DNA from: Apostichopus japonicus
Taxonomy: Eukaryota; Echinodermata; Holothuroidea; Aspidochirotida; Stichopodidae
DNA: 64,000 nt
Reading direction: 5' to 3'
NCBI RefSeq assembly: GCF_037975245.1
Contig: NC_092579.1
Span: 5,577,001 to 5,641,000 of the forward strand
The notes beneath the pieces were generated by a model. The model had not been told where the DNA came from and made no database searches. It saw only the letters and a list, made by a program, of their open reading frames with translations. Below are positions 1 to 12,999 of this stretch, in pieces. A program made the translations under genes and the position numbers. How positions within the stretch are numbered: the stretch's first letter is position 1; each line of letters begins with the position of its first letter.

Positions 1-3000
1 TCTCCGTGAGTAGCCAAAATTAACATAAAGGTAAAATATCTTCAGGTAATACAATTGAGAGCGGTGTTTTGCCTATATGCGAACGCTACGAACATACAAA
101 CAACTGTTTTCATTAAAAACATATTATGCATATCCATTTGCAAATTATTGGATTTCATTTTTAGCGGATGCAAATAGTATTAATACATTATGAATATTAT
201 ACATGATGCAAATAGTTTTTGATCTTACATTTTTTCTTTGACAAAGGCAAAAACTTAAGAAATTAAACTATTGTTATACTCCCGCTTTATATGCGGACAA
301 CCCTAACCACTAGGCTATATTGACGCTGATTGTATGTCCAGAGGTTCGAAACCGGTAAGGAAGGTCGTAATTCCACTGGATATATATAAATTTAAGGTCA
401 CGGCGAAGAAATTTTAGAATGAATAAATACCAATATCACACAGCATTTTTTCCTAATCATATACACTCTTCTCTTCTAGTGAAAACTCTCGTTAGGTTCA
501 TACCATTGTTGGAAATCATCTACTAAACTAAAACTGCTACTTTCACATGTCACAATTAGACGCTTAATTCATGAAGAAAATCTGTTACTGATAATGAAAT
601 ATGAATGTCAAATAAATAAGATTATACCAATTGCTACGAAATAATATGGGATATTTACTATAATATCAATTTCCTATAAGCCCCTAAGAGTGACTTTGAA
701 ATATTTCCCCAGACTTCAGTGCATATCATATAGGAGTTTCGTGGACATTTTTAAATCTAGGTGTTCTTAAAGGGCACGCATGTAGGCGGAGCTACCGTGA
801 AACTTGACTTGTGATTGGTTTCTTTGGAGCAACTTATTCCCATATACAGTGATATTTTGGTTGTGTTTCTTTCTGCTGAACTACTGTACCTTTCGTCGTA
901 ATTCGATGTAATTGATAATAAAAAATAAAAAAGTAAGCTCACCAAATATGATCTGTTGTTCCGAATTATATGTCCATGAAAAAAAGTTAAGCTACGTAAG
1001 TTAAACGTATCGCGTGACCGTGTGCATAACCCTTTACAACTATAACCTATATCGTTAAATCAACCACAAATCACTTTATATTATGTACATATCCTTCGGG
1101 ACATGGACATACCTTGCAGAACTACTTCATTTCATCTAAACCTTTCGGTCTTTTACGGTGAAACGGTTGTTTTATATTAGTAACGGGAAATGCAATCAGT
1201 TGCAATTACAAACTACAGTCATTTTCAATACAGTTATGATAATTAATCGGGTGTCAATAACAAACCTGATTTTGTTTTCGTTTTGATTAGTGTTTTGTTG
1301 TTTTTGTCATAGTTTTTACTCCTGGCAACAATAATGACATTAATATCAGTTTTATTGACTTTAATCAAACTTGCATTATTCACTTCAAGCACATCATATT
1401 AAATGAAGTTTGCTTTCAGCATTGCTAATTAAGCAAAAACTTGACGGTTTTGCCTTTATACGAAAGTTTTGAAGTTTTGGTAACTAATTAAAATAATTCT
1501 ACAAGAAGAGACACAATTTAAGGATAAATATAACATCATACGTTTAAGAAAAACAGGAGCAAACAAGTGTTATCTAGACAAGTAGAGGCATCGCGAACAG
1601 CAGGAAAGAAAATACCAACAATGTTAGCACAAAGTTGAGTGTGTGAAAGCTTTAGTAGAAAGGACAGTTTTAAGAGGAGGGTTTTTTTCTTCGTTTTATT
1701 CTATACTGAGGTACGAGAACATCAACACTAATATGAAGCCTCTGTTTACGTCTACGATATTTATACGGACCTACCTTAGCTTACTTGGTCACCTTTTCAA
1801 AGTCGGGGTAAAATTTTATTGTCATTTAATTAACTGGTACTTTCACTAATTAAATTGAGCGATTAACGAAAATCTAGTATTTAGAACATGGCAGTTTAAT
1901 GAACTAGTTACATAAATTGAGAATTAAAAATATGCTTTAATGTTTCTTTAAATATAAATATGTTTTATTTTCTCTATTTCAATAAGAAACGCACCGCGGT
2001 AGCACTTCATACAGTTATGTCACATTAACAACGAAACAGGAAAGGAATTTAGAAGACATGTGGGCACACTAAGAAACACATTGGAAAGTCTTAATTGTAA
2101 GTTGAAGGCTAGCAACCCAAGAATAGTATCATTAGTTTCCGAATTTGTCTCTTAATTACTTAAAGCAAGTATTGAAGTATAACATTAATCAACAGGCTAA
2201 CATCTAAAAATGCCGTTGAAAGTGATAAAAATTTAACTAAGCAACATTTGGTATTTTCCATTTGTAAATGTGAAGTTTCAGCCTTTCAACCTAATGATTG
2301 CAGTACTTATATGCTTCATTGTGATGTTCGTGAAAAGTAACAACAAAATATTCCCTATAAGTAGCTATATCAAGAATATGTAAGTATTATCACTACAGTA
2401 TGTAGCCTACTTGAAGTGTCAACTTGTTGGCTGTACTGTAATTCAGACAGACGAAACACTACCAACAATGTTAGTGTATACTGTATATACACATATACGG
2501 TATAACATGTGCGGTATAACCTTAACAGTTGAAATTCTTCGACCATGTTTGAAATGTTTCACGATCAGGATTTTTCATCTATCCACTTAAGCTGACCACC
2601 CTCAATTTTAACAAGAGTTCCTCCCTTTACACTCCTCCCCTGCCAGACATATTAGAACATATTAGCAACCCCTCCCGCTACCCTTTGCCGCCGGCCATGC
2701 AGGTTACGACCCTGCTTTAACTTGCTTTAGATTTCGAATCGGAATAAGTTTCTTTATGATGCCATTAGAAAAGCCAGTCCCTTTAATCGTCTGTATTTAC
2801 GCTATGGTGTTAACCAGACTAGAATATATGACGCACGAGTCCCTTAGGATAGATATGTAAACACACGAAATGCGGAAATGATGATGAGGAGGTCACAGTA
2901 TACCATTTTAATAACAATGTAGAATGAAGTCCATCTTAATGAAGAGATGCAATATTAGAGCTTTAAGTTCCTTCTATTCCAAGTGTTTTGACAAATAATT

Positions 3001-3480
3001 AGTCAGCGTATGAAATAAGACCCACAGCACTAAATAAAAATAACACTTTCTTTTAAGTTTCTTTCAGTAAAACAATTTAAATTGTTGTGCGATGTTTGTA
3101 ACGCCTGGAACTTTATGGCCCGAGGGTAAATTCGTTTAACTCTGACAAAGTGCATTGTACCATTCAGTGCGGAACGTGGCTTTCTGCGGCAATGTTCAGC
3201 TGTTCCAGTGAAAAAGAAGGGTATGATCTATACAAAACGAGTACCAAGCATTGGGGTCATAGTTGCAAGAAAAATGCTTCAACTTGTTATCATGTTAGAA
3301 CCATATTGCTAGGGAGATAATAGCAACTACAAATTTATTCATTCAAAATAGTTTCAGAGACATATCCCGACGTATCTTCGACTTTTTTTATTTAAAAATA
3401 ACATATAAGCAAGCACCTCTTCGATATGTAGGCGGCCGGCCTATATCCTTATCTGGTTGTCTTCAATGTTATTGGATCCA
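1..3480. other. Gene-free left flank
   Basis: AT-rich sequence with no open frame that resembles a protein. The only structure noted is a tRNA-SINE-like fragment near 300-355. Confidence 0.5.
295..355. repeat. tRNA-derived SINE-like fragment
   Basis: On the minus strand positions 318-300 read ATAGCCTAGTGGTTAGGG, an A-box-like sequence typical of tRNA-derived SINEs. On the plus strand GGTTCGAAACC at 343-353 resembles a B box. The two motifs are in opposite orientation, so this is a rearranged remnant and not a functional tRNA gene. Confidence 0.3.
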
Positions 3481-3728
3481 TACACTAGGAACGAAAATGT
3501 GTATTTGGAATTATACTGAGAGGGCACGGGCACGTGCCCTCCCCACTTTTCCTCAGGATAAAAATGTGCCCTTTTTTCTACATAAAAATTGTACTCTTGA
3601 TCACCTTATTAAGTCAGGGATATTTCAGTAAGAGATCTAATCCTAATTAAGAAGTATAAATGAATTTATGTGGGTCAAACTCAAATGTTTACTACCACAA
3701 GGTTTCTAACATTCTGGTGAGTGCCATT

Positions 3729-4088
3729 CATAGGCGTCTGAGCCCAGTTTGATTTGGGGTGGCTTGCCCGAAAAATATAATCAAAAGTTTTTGCGCGCTC
3801 CGCGCGCGTTCAACATGTTAATGTGAATATCATATAGGCATGCATCGGTTACTACATCGCATGCCAATAACATACAAACGTTTGCCGTGTTAATACCCTT
3901 CCATATTGGTTAGAATTATTGGGGAAATCGTTACAATAATAATGATGATAATAGTCTTAGGTTAACCATTGAAAAACACCTTGCAAATTATTTTTCTTTC
4001 AGTAGGTGCCCGAAAAAATTCTCAGCATATCGCCCGAATTTTCACGGCAGCCCCCCAGCCCCCCCCCCCCCCGCCTCCTACGCCTATG
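3729..4088. mobile_element. Nested 360-bp TIR element
   Basis: The ends are CATAGGCGT and ACGCCTATG (9-bp inverted repeats). It is flanked by GTGCCATT (3721-3728) and GTGACATT (4089-4096), an 8-bp target-site duplication with one mismatch. It interrupts the outer hAT-like copy. No coding capacity. Confidence 0.55.
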
Positions 4089-4420
4089 GTGACATTATGC
4101 ATATTCAATTTGCCCAAAAAAATCCTAATACATTTCCAAAAATGCATTGCTATATTACATTGTGACTTTGTAATAAGCAAAAGCCATTTATCATGCCTAC
4201 TATGAATAATGAGTATAGTTTTAATATCCCATAACCTACCCTATCCTTTCGTATATTGACATAGTTCATTTGCTTGTATCGATCGCGTGTGCAGGGACTT
4301 GGACTTTATAATGATTTCACCTCATTTTGTCTCAAAAGAAAACTTGCTAGTATGTTTTTTTTTCCTTGGGGGGGGGGGGGGCGTTGATGGAGTGATGTGT
4401 ATACGCAAATAAGATGACAA

Positions 4421-6141
4421 CAGTGGCGTCGCCAAGGGGGGCCAGGGGGGCACGTGCCCCCCTGGAAAACCTTGTGCCCCCCGAGTGCCCCCCCCCCCCA
4501 TCTGAGATTTGGGTTGGTAAAAAATATACCTCCCATATATATATATATAACTCCATCATCTGAGTTGGTTTTTCATAAGGACAAAGAAGCACAGTAATTC
4601 GTATTTTCTTCAAATGAGCTGCGAAAAAATGAAAAAGTTTATTAAACGTCGGGTATCGAAGTCGTAACCCGCGCCATCACAACAGGTGTCGATATTTACA
4701 TTGAATGTGTCAGTGCTCACGCCATACCAGCGGATATACACGTCCGCTTCGCGAGCTACATGACTGTAAGAAGGGAGGGTACTGCAATATGTTGCCTTGG
4801 TCTAAGGTTGACAGGTTAGGAGCTGACGAAATGTGAGAATGTGAGGGTCCGCAGGCACCATACTTGCCTATATTTGTGGACCCATATATTAACCCTGTTG
4901 TGTAGGGGGTGCAGAGGTCATTTGAGGTCAGATGCTTGTAGGAACAAATGGCGAATGTTCACACCTGCATACTGAGCCATACTCGATGTGTGATCAAACT
5001 TTGGATTGCATGGTGAGATCCCTGATAGGAGCCAAAAACGATGCTGGAACCTGTTACATCTTAATAGATAATGGGCGAAAACGAGAAGGACAAGAAAGGA
5101 GTCGGGGGTCTTGCACACATTAATTCAACAAATGTAGGTTCTATTGATATAGGGTTAGGCATAATATCGACAGCATGTGGTTCATATCCTCTGCAAAATT
5201 CTGCGCCTTGTTAAAATCATTACCTCAAAAATAGCAATTTCTGGAGATATCTTCAGATCGAATTTAACATCAAATGTGGCAGCATTTTGCATCTAGCCCA
5301 TCCTCCGTATGCGAAAATTTTCCAAAGGGGGAGGGGCAGTGGCGGCTGAACCGGGGGGCTTGGGGGCTCAGCCCCCCCCCCAATGAAAAAGTTGAGGGGC
5401 TAATGCATGATAAGCCTCCCAATATTTACCAAGGCTCCGAAACGTGCATCTGCCCATTTCCCAATGCATACTTGTCGATCTGTCCGATGCACGTATACTA
5501 TATAGGTGTAATAATTTTAGTAAATGCTGGGGGACCCTCGGCCTGTCCCCTGGCTATAGACCACATTGTCACCCCAACCGCGTCTTCACGCCCCGTGAAA
5601 AGTGAAAGCAGTGAGTGTGAGTACCGGTAAGCGCAACACAACTTCGTCTTAGGCCAATGACTTGCTTCATTTCAGCCAGTTCTCCAACATCCCCTTACTA
5701 CACTCAAAAACGTCTTTGCGAGTACACTACGAGTAATAGCTACTCTCTTAAAACACCATCGAATATACAAATTACAATGTTTTTACAGACTTTTACGTGC
5801 AATCTGAGAAATTGCAGGCTTGAGACCCATATTTTAGGGCTATAGGTATTCGCAGCATAAAACACTCGGGAAGTGCCGTTTCCGGCCATCTGGGGGTTGA
5901 AAAACCCAAAATTTTCTTGTGCGCTCCGCGCCAACCGATGGTGGCGCTCCGCTTAGATAGTCTCTACACATTAGCCCCCCCCCAATAATTTTCCCGTTCC
6001 GCCGCACCTGGAGGGGCACCCCCTCCCCTTAGACCCCTCCCCCAGGACGGCGATCCGTATCCACCTAAGTGCCCCCCATCAAATGCTGGTGCTCCCCCTG
6101 TCCCCCCCCCCTCCCGACTCAAAAGTCTGGTGACGCCACTG
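4421..6141. mobile_element. Nested 1.72-kb TIR element with perfect 8-bp TSD
   Basis: The termini are CAGTGGCGTCGCCA and TGGTGACGCCACTG (14-bp TIR, one mismatch), flanked on both sides by GATGACAA (4413-4420 and 6142-6149). Removing it rejoins sequence homologous to the element at 35.2 kb, which confirms the insertion. Eight-base duplications and a CA(G)-type terminus fit the hAT superfamily. Internal frames are short, with no recognisable transposase. An internal patch at about 5885-5950 (GCGCTCCGCGCC) is shared with the 35-kb element, so the interior is itself composite. Confidence 0.7.
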
Positions 6142-6562
6142 GATGACAATAAGATTTATAAAGGGTACCTACTAAATATCAGGCTGCATCAGTCCAATCG
6201 AATTTCTGCAAAGTGCCCTTCGACGTCGGTAACCCCCCCCCCCCCCAGATTAAAGGGGTTCCGCCGCCCTTGCCCATTTTCCATACCATTCTTTTAACGC
6301 TTTTACTAATTTCCTCACTCGTAAACTGTAGGCGATATAAAACGTTGCGATGAAAGTTTTCTATCCTAGACTCCTGGGATAAATAGTATATCGATGCAAC
6401 CTCATTCACACATTGTTCGTCAATTTTACTGAATGAGTAGTTCGGCATGTGGGTAATTTCATTAGGCTTTTACTTTTCAAGTCCTTTCGTCAGATCCGAA
6501 AAAGGAACGTGCTCAGATTTTAGAAGGTTATTGCTGTTCTCTTTATCAGTGACTAGTTTCTG

Positions 6563-9500
6563 ATGGATTCTGTTCGAGCCAGAATCTCATTTGGTGACAA
6601 CTTTAGTGAGCTTGCAACAATACATCGAAGATGTCTTATACTAGTTCCGCGAAACGAATGCACCACCGTAAATGCACTAAAAGAATACATAAGGATTAAG
6701 TTCAGCATAGACCAGCAGTTGAACTTTGGTTTGTCAATAGATGGATATGTTCTCCCTGAATGGGAAAGCTCGCAGATAATAAGGGAAAATGACACACTGT
6801 GGTAAGTCAACTTAACACTAGTCTAGGCAAACAACGTTAAACCTTAGTATTTAATTTCTATTATGTTACTGTTAGCCTATGCCTACTTCGCAAGGCTATA
6901 GTACTAACATAAGTAATGCTTCGTTATCATGTTATCCAGACCTGTCAACCTGTTTGACCCCAAAATAGGGAGAATAACATTTTTCAGGGCCAAAAAATGG
7001 GGAGATCAAGGGGAAAATAGGGAGGTTGGTAATTTTCAACTGAAATGATATAAATACTCCTAAATAAGTGTAGTCTACTTATGCAATACAGTGAGAGAAT
7101 CATCCAATCAGTGTTTCTTGTTGTAGTTTACAGCAGCTTGCTTTGCTTTCTAGAGGGTTTCTTAAGTAGGCTTCCATTTGAAACAGGTAACAGTGGAATC
7201 TGAGTACTGTGACTTCATGGATAGTATGCTAGATAGAGTCCCATCAAGCTTGAGACTTGACTGTCTGTCTTGTTCTTGCGAACTACACTGAATAGCCTCT
7301 CCTGTTCAGCGTTACTGTGGGAATTACTAAGCATAGGACTAATTGTTGGCTAGTTTCAGAAATGTCGCAAGTGATGAAACATTAAAAAACCGGGAGAATA
7401 GAATATGAAACCAGGAGGCCGGGAGATTCGGGTAAAAACCGGGAGTCTCCCGGTGAAAGCGGGAGAGTTGACAGGTCTGGTTATCTGCCAGTGATATTAG
7501 TCTTTCATTTGTTGCGATTGTTGCTGAACCAGGTCAACTTGTTTGACATAAATCTCCCTGCCCCTCAGGGTAACACAAATGCAACACTAAATAAATACAA
7601 CAGTCCTGATGTACTGTACTGTAACTTTGTAAGGCTCTGTAATATTATTGAAAACCAAATAGGAACATACACTTCCTACTCTTCGGACTTAATGTATATT
7701 AATAAATAGTGCAAAAAAAATCAACTTACTTGTTGAAGTAGACCTACTATAAGAACATACCTCTTCAATCCTCATGCCCAGGTAGCCAGGACAGCTCTAA
7801 ACTAACTTCAACTACTGTAAATTATACTGACTTAGTCCTGACCAACTTCTTTAGGAGTAAGATTAAAGCAATAGCTATATTAAGGAACAGCAGTGTGGTT
7901 GGAATGTGAATGAATGGAGATAGAATGTTATGAGTTATTAGTCAAATGAGATGAGGGTAAGTGGCACTGGCATTCCTGAAATACTGTAAAATGAGGGATG
8001 GAATGAGATTGAAATAGTTTAGTGGATATTAATAAAGATGAATGAATGTCATAGCAACAATAGCATGAAATTCAGTTCTCTGATAATTACTGTTGACTGT
8101 TGTCAACATTCATTGAAGTTGAAAAAAAAAAACAGCTCCTTCATGGAACGGTAGGATTCAGTGTTCATATCACTTTGGTTGAAATTTAGTGTACATAACT
8201 GTTTCTTAAATATCTTTTTATACCAGCATGATGTAGAGCTCTACTGTATAGCACCTCGTCTGTCTGTCCGTCTCATTGTCTGTTTCAATGTAAGGTACCA
8301 TATTTAAAGTGATATATTTCTTTTAAACTAACAATCTTTCATTAACTTAGTTGTACCCTTTAGTTAAATTAGTTACAGTCTCTTTTCTATTGTTTATTTC
8401 TTTCATAGCATTTTTGCCACAGATGAGTCTTCCGCTCTGCCAGTTTTGAGAAACAAACGGAAGAAGAAAAGGAAATCGGAAGATGGATCAAATAGACAAA
8501 TTGAACCAGAAGCAAAGAAAGCAAAGAAGTCAAAAAGAAAGAAAACAAAAGAGCCAGAGAAAGAAAATGATAAAAAGAAAAAAAAACACAAACATAAGAC
8601 ATCATCAGTATTAAAGAAAGTACATGAAGTGGAAGAATTATCAATAAAACAGCAAGAAAGAATGCAAGGAGATGTAGACACCGACCAAACATTTCCAGCA
8701 AATGTCAATTCTACAATTGCAACTGAACAACAGCTAGTTGCTGAGGATGACGTGGAAAATGTTGTGACTATGAATGGGGCTGATGTAGATGCTGTGAGAG
8801 ATCAAGTGGAGGAGAACAGAAAAAAGATAGACATAGATGAGTCAGGAAGACTCCAAGAAGGGGGTAAAGAGGTGAACAATTTGAAAAATGGTGACGCTTC
8901 ACAGAACAATAGCCTATTGTCACGTAATGAGAGAATGGTAGCTGGGTTACATGAAACGATAAACAACAAGGATGAAATTACTCCATTGAAGAAAAAGAGA
9001 AGAAGAAAAAGAAGAAAGAAATCTAAATCAAACATTGCCGTGAAAAGTTCTGGATCCCAGGAACAAAGACCTGTTAGTCCTCATGAATCCACTGACGGAA
9101 ATAATGTGCAAGAAGGGCTCGGGGTTTCATCAAGTCAGTCGATACGGGAAACGCTAATAATCGATAAGGAACATTCTTCTGGTCACATCGTCTTTGATTC
9201 AGATGATGATGATGATGTTGAAAACCAGTCAAAGAAAGTTGAAATTCAGGATGAAAGTATAAAAAACGGCAGAGTGACTGATCTCCTCACAAGTCATCTC
9301 GAACAGAATGGAGAGGTAGAAAATGACAACAGCGAGGTGCAGGGACCTGGATTGGCACCAACAGTTACCGGTGAGGAGGCACAGCAAGAAAAACAGGTAG
9401 GCTTAAATACTGTATGTTTTCTTTTTCTGTCACATGGTGGTCGTTCAATCGAATTGATTCATTGTTAATACCGTCGCAGAAGTGTGAGGCTGTGGGATTG

Positions 9501-11817
9501 AATTTAAGAGTTGCAAGTGGTTCAGTTCGGTAAACTCGATAATTCTGGTAGTTGTCAGAGGTGGTACCGACTACATTCCACTTTTATACACTATTATCCT
9601 ATGCACTGTTAATTTTACCGTAGAAGATTCTGAGATGGTCAATCAATGGATGTGTTAAAATAAATCAGTCCTTGTAAGTTTGGTGTTTGAGGGGTGGGGG
9701 GTGGGTGGGTGTTAAGGTGGGTGGGTTTTGGGAGGAGAATATTTTATTTTTTCCTGTCTGGCAAAATTGCAGAATCCAGGGCAGGATTGGAAATATCAGA
9801 AAAGTTAGGAGCAAGCTTACAGCACCTTGACATTTCCATAGTGAACCACATAATCACAGCTTTCGTCTGTCACTAGAATTTTGATACGTGACATGATGAA
9901 CTAAACTGTACTGTACTTGATTACATTGTGTGAATTTGTTACTTCACAGTTTCCTTCATTTTCCCCTTCAGTTTCACAAACAAGTACCGAAGACTTATGA
10001 AGCCTACCAACCACTCAATGGCCCTCCAAGAAATGGAGATATCATTGCTTTCAAGGTTTGTTCCTTTTTAATCAAGTTTCTTATAAATAACTGTTGGCTT
10101 TGCAAAGATATTATTTCCAGGTTCTGAAGATGAATTATTTTTATGTACTGTACAAAGTGTCAGAAGTGTCATGTTTTTTACAGCAGATGGAAAAGGGTGT
10201 GGGGTTGTACAGTAGTAAAGAGGGTCAGGAGGGATAAAAGGAAAACTGTGATAAATTTCTTTGTGCATTATTTAAGCCTTCTCTCACCATATTACCGTCG
10301 TTCATCTGTGCTGAAGACTATTACCATTATTTCATCACCCATTTATAATGTGTATATCTCATATACTGTACTGGATGATAATCACCATTTTATTATTTTC
10401 CAGACATTGGAACTATCATCTCTCTACACACCAGAAGTTTCAGAGTTCAAGGTTCGTTCTAGTATTAAGTAGTAGATCTACTTTGGCAAGTGGTGGTGTG
10501 ATTCTCGTGCTGCTACGTTAGTCTATTTAATAAGTATGAAACAAGTTCAGATCAATGAAAAGCTTACAAGTTCAGAGTCCTTCAAGTCTTCCTAAAGCCA
10601 TTCCTTGAAGTTTGCATTCTTAGACTCACTTTGCCTATGAATGATATTTAAAAATCTTTATGGCAGCTCACAGAATGCAAACCAAAGAAAGAAATATGTA
10701 TGTCACATGTAACTATGTTATCTGTAGACAGCCCAAAGGTACTTAATGCAATGTGGGTGTTGGCTTGTCTATCTTTTTCAGCAGTCGTCATATCATAATT
10801 TAATCTGACTTGATAGGTCATCAATACTGGCCCCAAACTTTACTACTATACAAGCTTCTAAAACTTTTCCTGTAAGTTCTGACATGTTTAAGAATGATTC
10901 TAGCTACTGTAGATAAGAGATGTCCTTAAAAACCATTTGCCTCCTATCAGGAGGATCTTTGTTGAATCATTTGCAAATGGCTCAAGCTTTTTCGAGATGA
11001 AATTTTCATTTAATCATTTAACAAAGATACTCTATTTGTCATACAGCAACAGTAGTTTACTGTATATAGCTTTACTCATGGTAATGTCTTTACTTGAATT
11101 TGTCTGCAGGAGGGTGTGGTAACTAAGTTTGACCACAAAACCCAGCAAGTAGACATACAGCTCACCACGGTACCTTTTACAAAACCAGCTGCCGGAGAGG
11201 ACCAAAGAGACGGACGCTTTGAGATGGAGATGGATGAAGATTGGACCACAGATCGTCAACAGGAACAGGCAACAGCATTGGTAGGTGTGAAAAATCACAC
11301 AAAGTATAGATCACCTCACTTTACTTTTTTGGACTGTTTGATCATTTGGCAGAAAAACTCAGCAGGATATCTAACTCAACCTTTCTTTGATGGTAAAGGC
11401 TAAAGTTTTGGTTAGGTTTTGATTCACACCAATTTGGAAAGTTTTATTGCCTTACGACTTAACCCCTCCCGGAACCAAATGAATTGGTCGCTGTTTACGG
11501 TCACCAACTAGTGTAAGTTGTTCTGGGTTCTGATTAGCATCCCTGGCAAACCTTATCAGTATCTCCACCATGTTCTAGGTATAGGCCAGACAAGAGGGTT
11601 TGAGGTGGGGTCGGTGGTAAGGGAGATTACATCTCTGGGGCCCAGACCCATTCTTTCTGTGGTAAAAATGCTAGTCATTTGAAAATGTCTGAATCATATG
11701 TCATTTAGACATCAATGACGATGTTTGAAGGAACAGTCAGATCGACAACAATATCTTTTCTTTCTACAGATTTCCACTCATCTCTCATCTTTGATGGACC
11801 TCAAACTGATATCCTAA
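6563..11817 (+). CDS. COIL: Coilin, Cajal-body scaffold protein (complete, 6 coding exons)
   Basis: Coding exons 6563-6801, 8409-9396, 9972-10055, 10404-10451, 11110-11280 and 11770-11817 join in phase at GT-AG sites to give 525 aa (human coilin 576). An in-frame TAG at 6554 precedes the ATG. Exon 1 encodes the N-terminal self-association (ubiquitin-like) domain, with MDSVRARISF, a central IRIKF and ENDTL matching the coilin RDNDCL site. Exon 2 is a low-complexity acidic/lysine-rich linker with several basic clusters ([20 protein letters not shown]) that look like nuclear localisation signals. Exons 3-6 form the C-terminal atypical Tudor region: GDIIAFK, TLELSSLYTPEVSEFK, KTQQVDI and a final LMDLKLIS that aligns with coilin's LIDPRLII. 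In known animals coilin organises Cajal bodies and binds snRNP/SMN components. Intron 1 carries a TIR element. The family call is very secure; the end of the large exon 2 and the last short exon are the least certain points. Confidence 0.93.
6937..7479. mobile_element. 543-bp TIR element in COIL intron 1
   Basis: Perfect 13-bp terminal inverted repeats CAGACCTGTCAAC / GTTGACAGGTCTG, flanked by GTTATC on each side (6931-6936 and 7480-7485). The interior is rich in GGGAG and CCGGGAG blocks. No ORF of note, so non-autonomous. Confidence 0.65.
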
Positions 11818-12152
11818 GGAAGCCAGCTCCTAGTAAGAAGATTTGACTTGGCCATTGGTCAGTTCTGTACAGAGCAACTACATAAATATATAGATATTGA
11901 TTACATCAGTACTGTAATGAGGTTGCACGGATCTCCCTGACTGATTTTCGTTTAGCTCTATAATTTGACATTTTGCTTTGATAGTTCCAAAATGTGACTG
12001 AACTTGGAAAAGACACAAGTCAAGGTTAATATCAGCTGCTTAATGTCATTTCCAAGTTGCAACAAATGCAATAGGGCTACGTAGTTACAAGAAACAATAT
12101 AAAAAACCGACAGAAAATGTCAGTGTTTAGCCATCAGCTATTCATAAAGGTG

Positions 12153-12158
12153 AATAAA
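12153..12158 (+). terminator. Probable COIL polyadenylation signal
   Basis: An AATAAA hexamer lies 336 nt downstream of the coilin stop codon, in an AT-rich stretch without an ORF. It gives a 3' UTR of roughly 350 nt. Inferred from position and motif only. Confidence 0.5.
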
Positions 12159-12951
12159 GAAAATACACAAACACTTTCTGAGTGTTTTCCTTTTTATTGG
12201 TTTTCATATTTTTCTTTCTTTAAATTTCCAAAATGGATGTCAATACATAGGGTTTCTAAGGTAAATGTATGAACATGATTTGCATAACAGGGAAACCAGT
12301 TCCCAAGTACAAAGTCTCTAAACATTGCACATACAAAAGCATTTTGGGTTGTACAAAAGTCCAAATGCAATTGACTATCCACTCCTGTATAGAAAAAATC
12401 ACCAGATACAAATATTTTTTATTCAGAATTTGCATTTTTTGCTTTATTAGCAAACTGCATTTGACCTTAGAAAGGTATCTGATATAACATCAGTGGCTAT
12501 ATATCCCAATTTTGATGATGAAATTTCATTTTCTCTTATTTCGTTACGTCAACGGACAGCCGTTATTGATCTTGGTCTGGCTAAAATTAATATTGCTTGA
12601 ATATATCAATAGGTTTTCCATTTTTTTAAATACAAAATCATAAAAATCTATCTCTTTTGTTTCTCTTCTCTTCACATTTCACTATCTGGCCCTCAAAACT
12701 GTGAATACCGATAAAAAAAAACCTCTTCAGATAATTCAACTCACCCCAAAAGGAAAGTGTAACACTTTGAAAGAATTTTGCTAGTCAGAATGTTGAGCGA
12801 CACAATTGAGTCAATATTCATAAATTATTCAGAACAAAACTCAAACATGACCTGTATGAAATGTGTGAGATGAGACTTTCATCTCTGATTTTCTCTTTGC
12901 TTCCCTTGTAATATTCACCTGAATTTTTTTATTTTTTTTTTATTCCAAAAG

Positions 12952-12999
12952 TATGAAAAAACAAGTGTAAACAAGAAGAAAGCTGAAAAGAAAGAAAAG
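12952..12999 (+). other. Possible small exon, lysine-rich
   Basis: A T-rich tract and AG precede a 48-nt open segment (YEKTSVNKKKAEKKEK) followed by AAG|GTAAAC. It is in phase 0 at both ends, as is COIL exon 5, so it could be an alternative COIL 3' exon. A-rich sequence gives such frames by chance; no homology was recognised. Confidence 0.2.

Larger units (their letters stand above)
3515..6272 (-). mobile_element. Outer hAT-like TIR element, interrupted copy
   Basis: This is an inverted relative of the intact element at 35132-35778. Shared segments, reverse-complemented, include the GGCACGTGCCC end with the ACTTTTCCTCAGG block (3525-3560), the ATTTATGTGGGTCAAACTCAAA block (~3665-3690), the ATTTCACCTCATTTTGTCTC block (~4312), the GTGTATACGCAAATAAG block (~4398), and the terminal TTCCGCCGCCCTTG at 6259-6272. 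The left terminus is degenerate. Two further elements are inserted into it (3729-4088 and 4421-6141). Confidence 0.65.

Noticed and set aside
295-355. A functional tRNA gene
   Set aside because: A-box-like and B-box-like sequences are in opposite orientation and no cloverleaf can be drawn.
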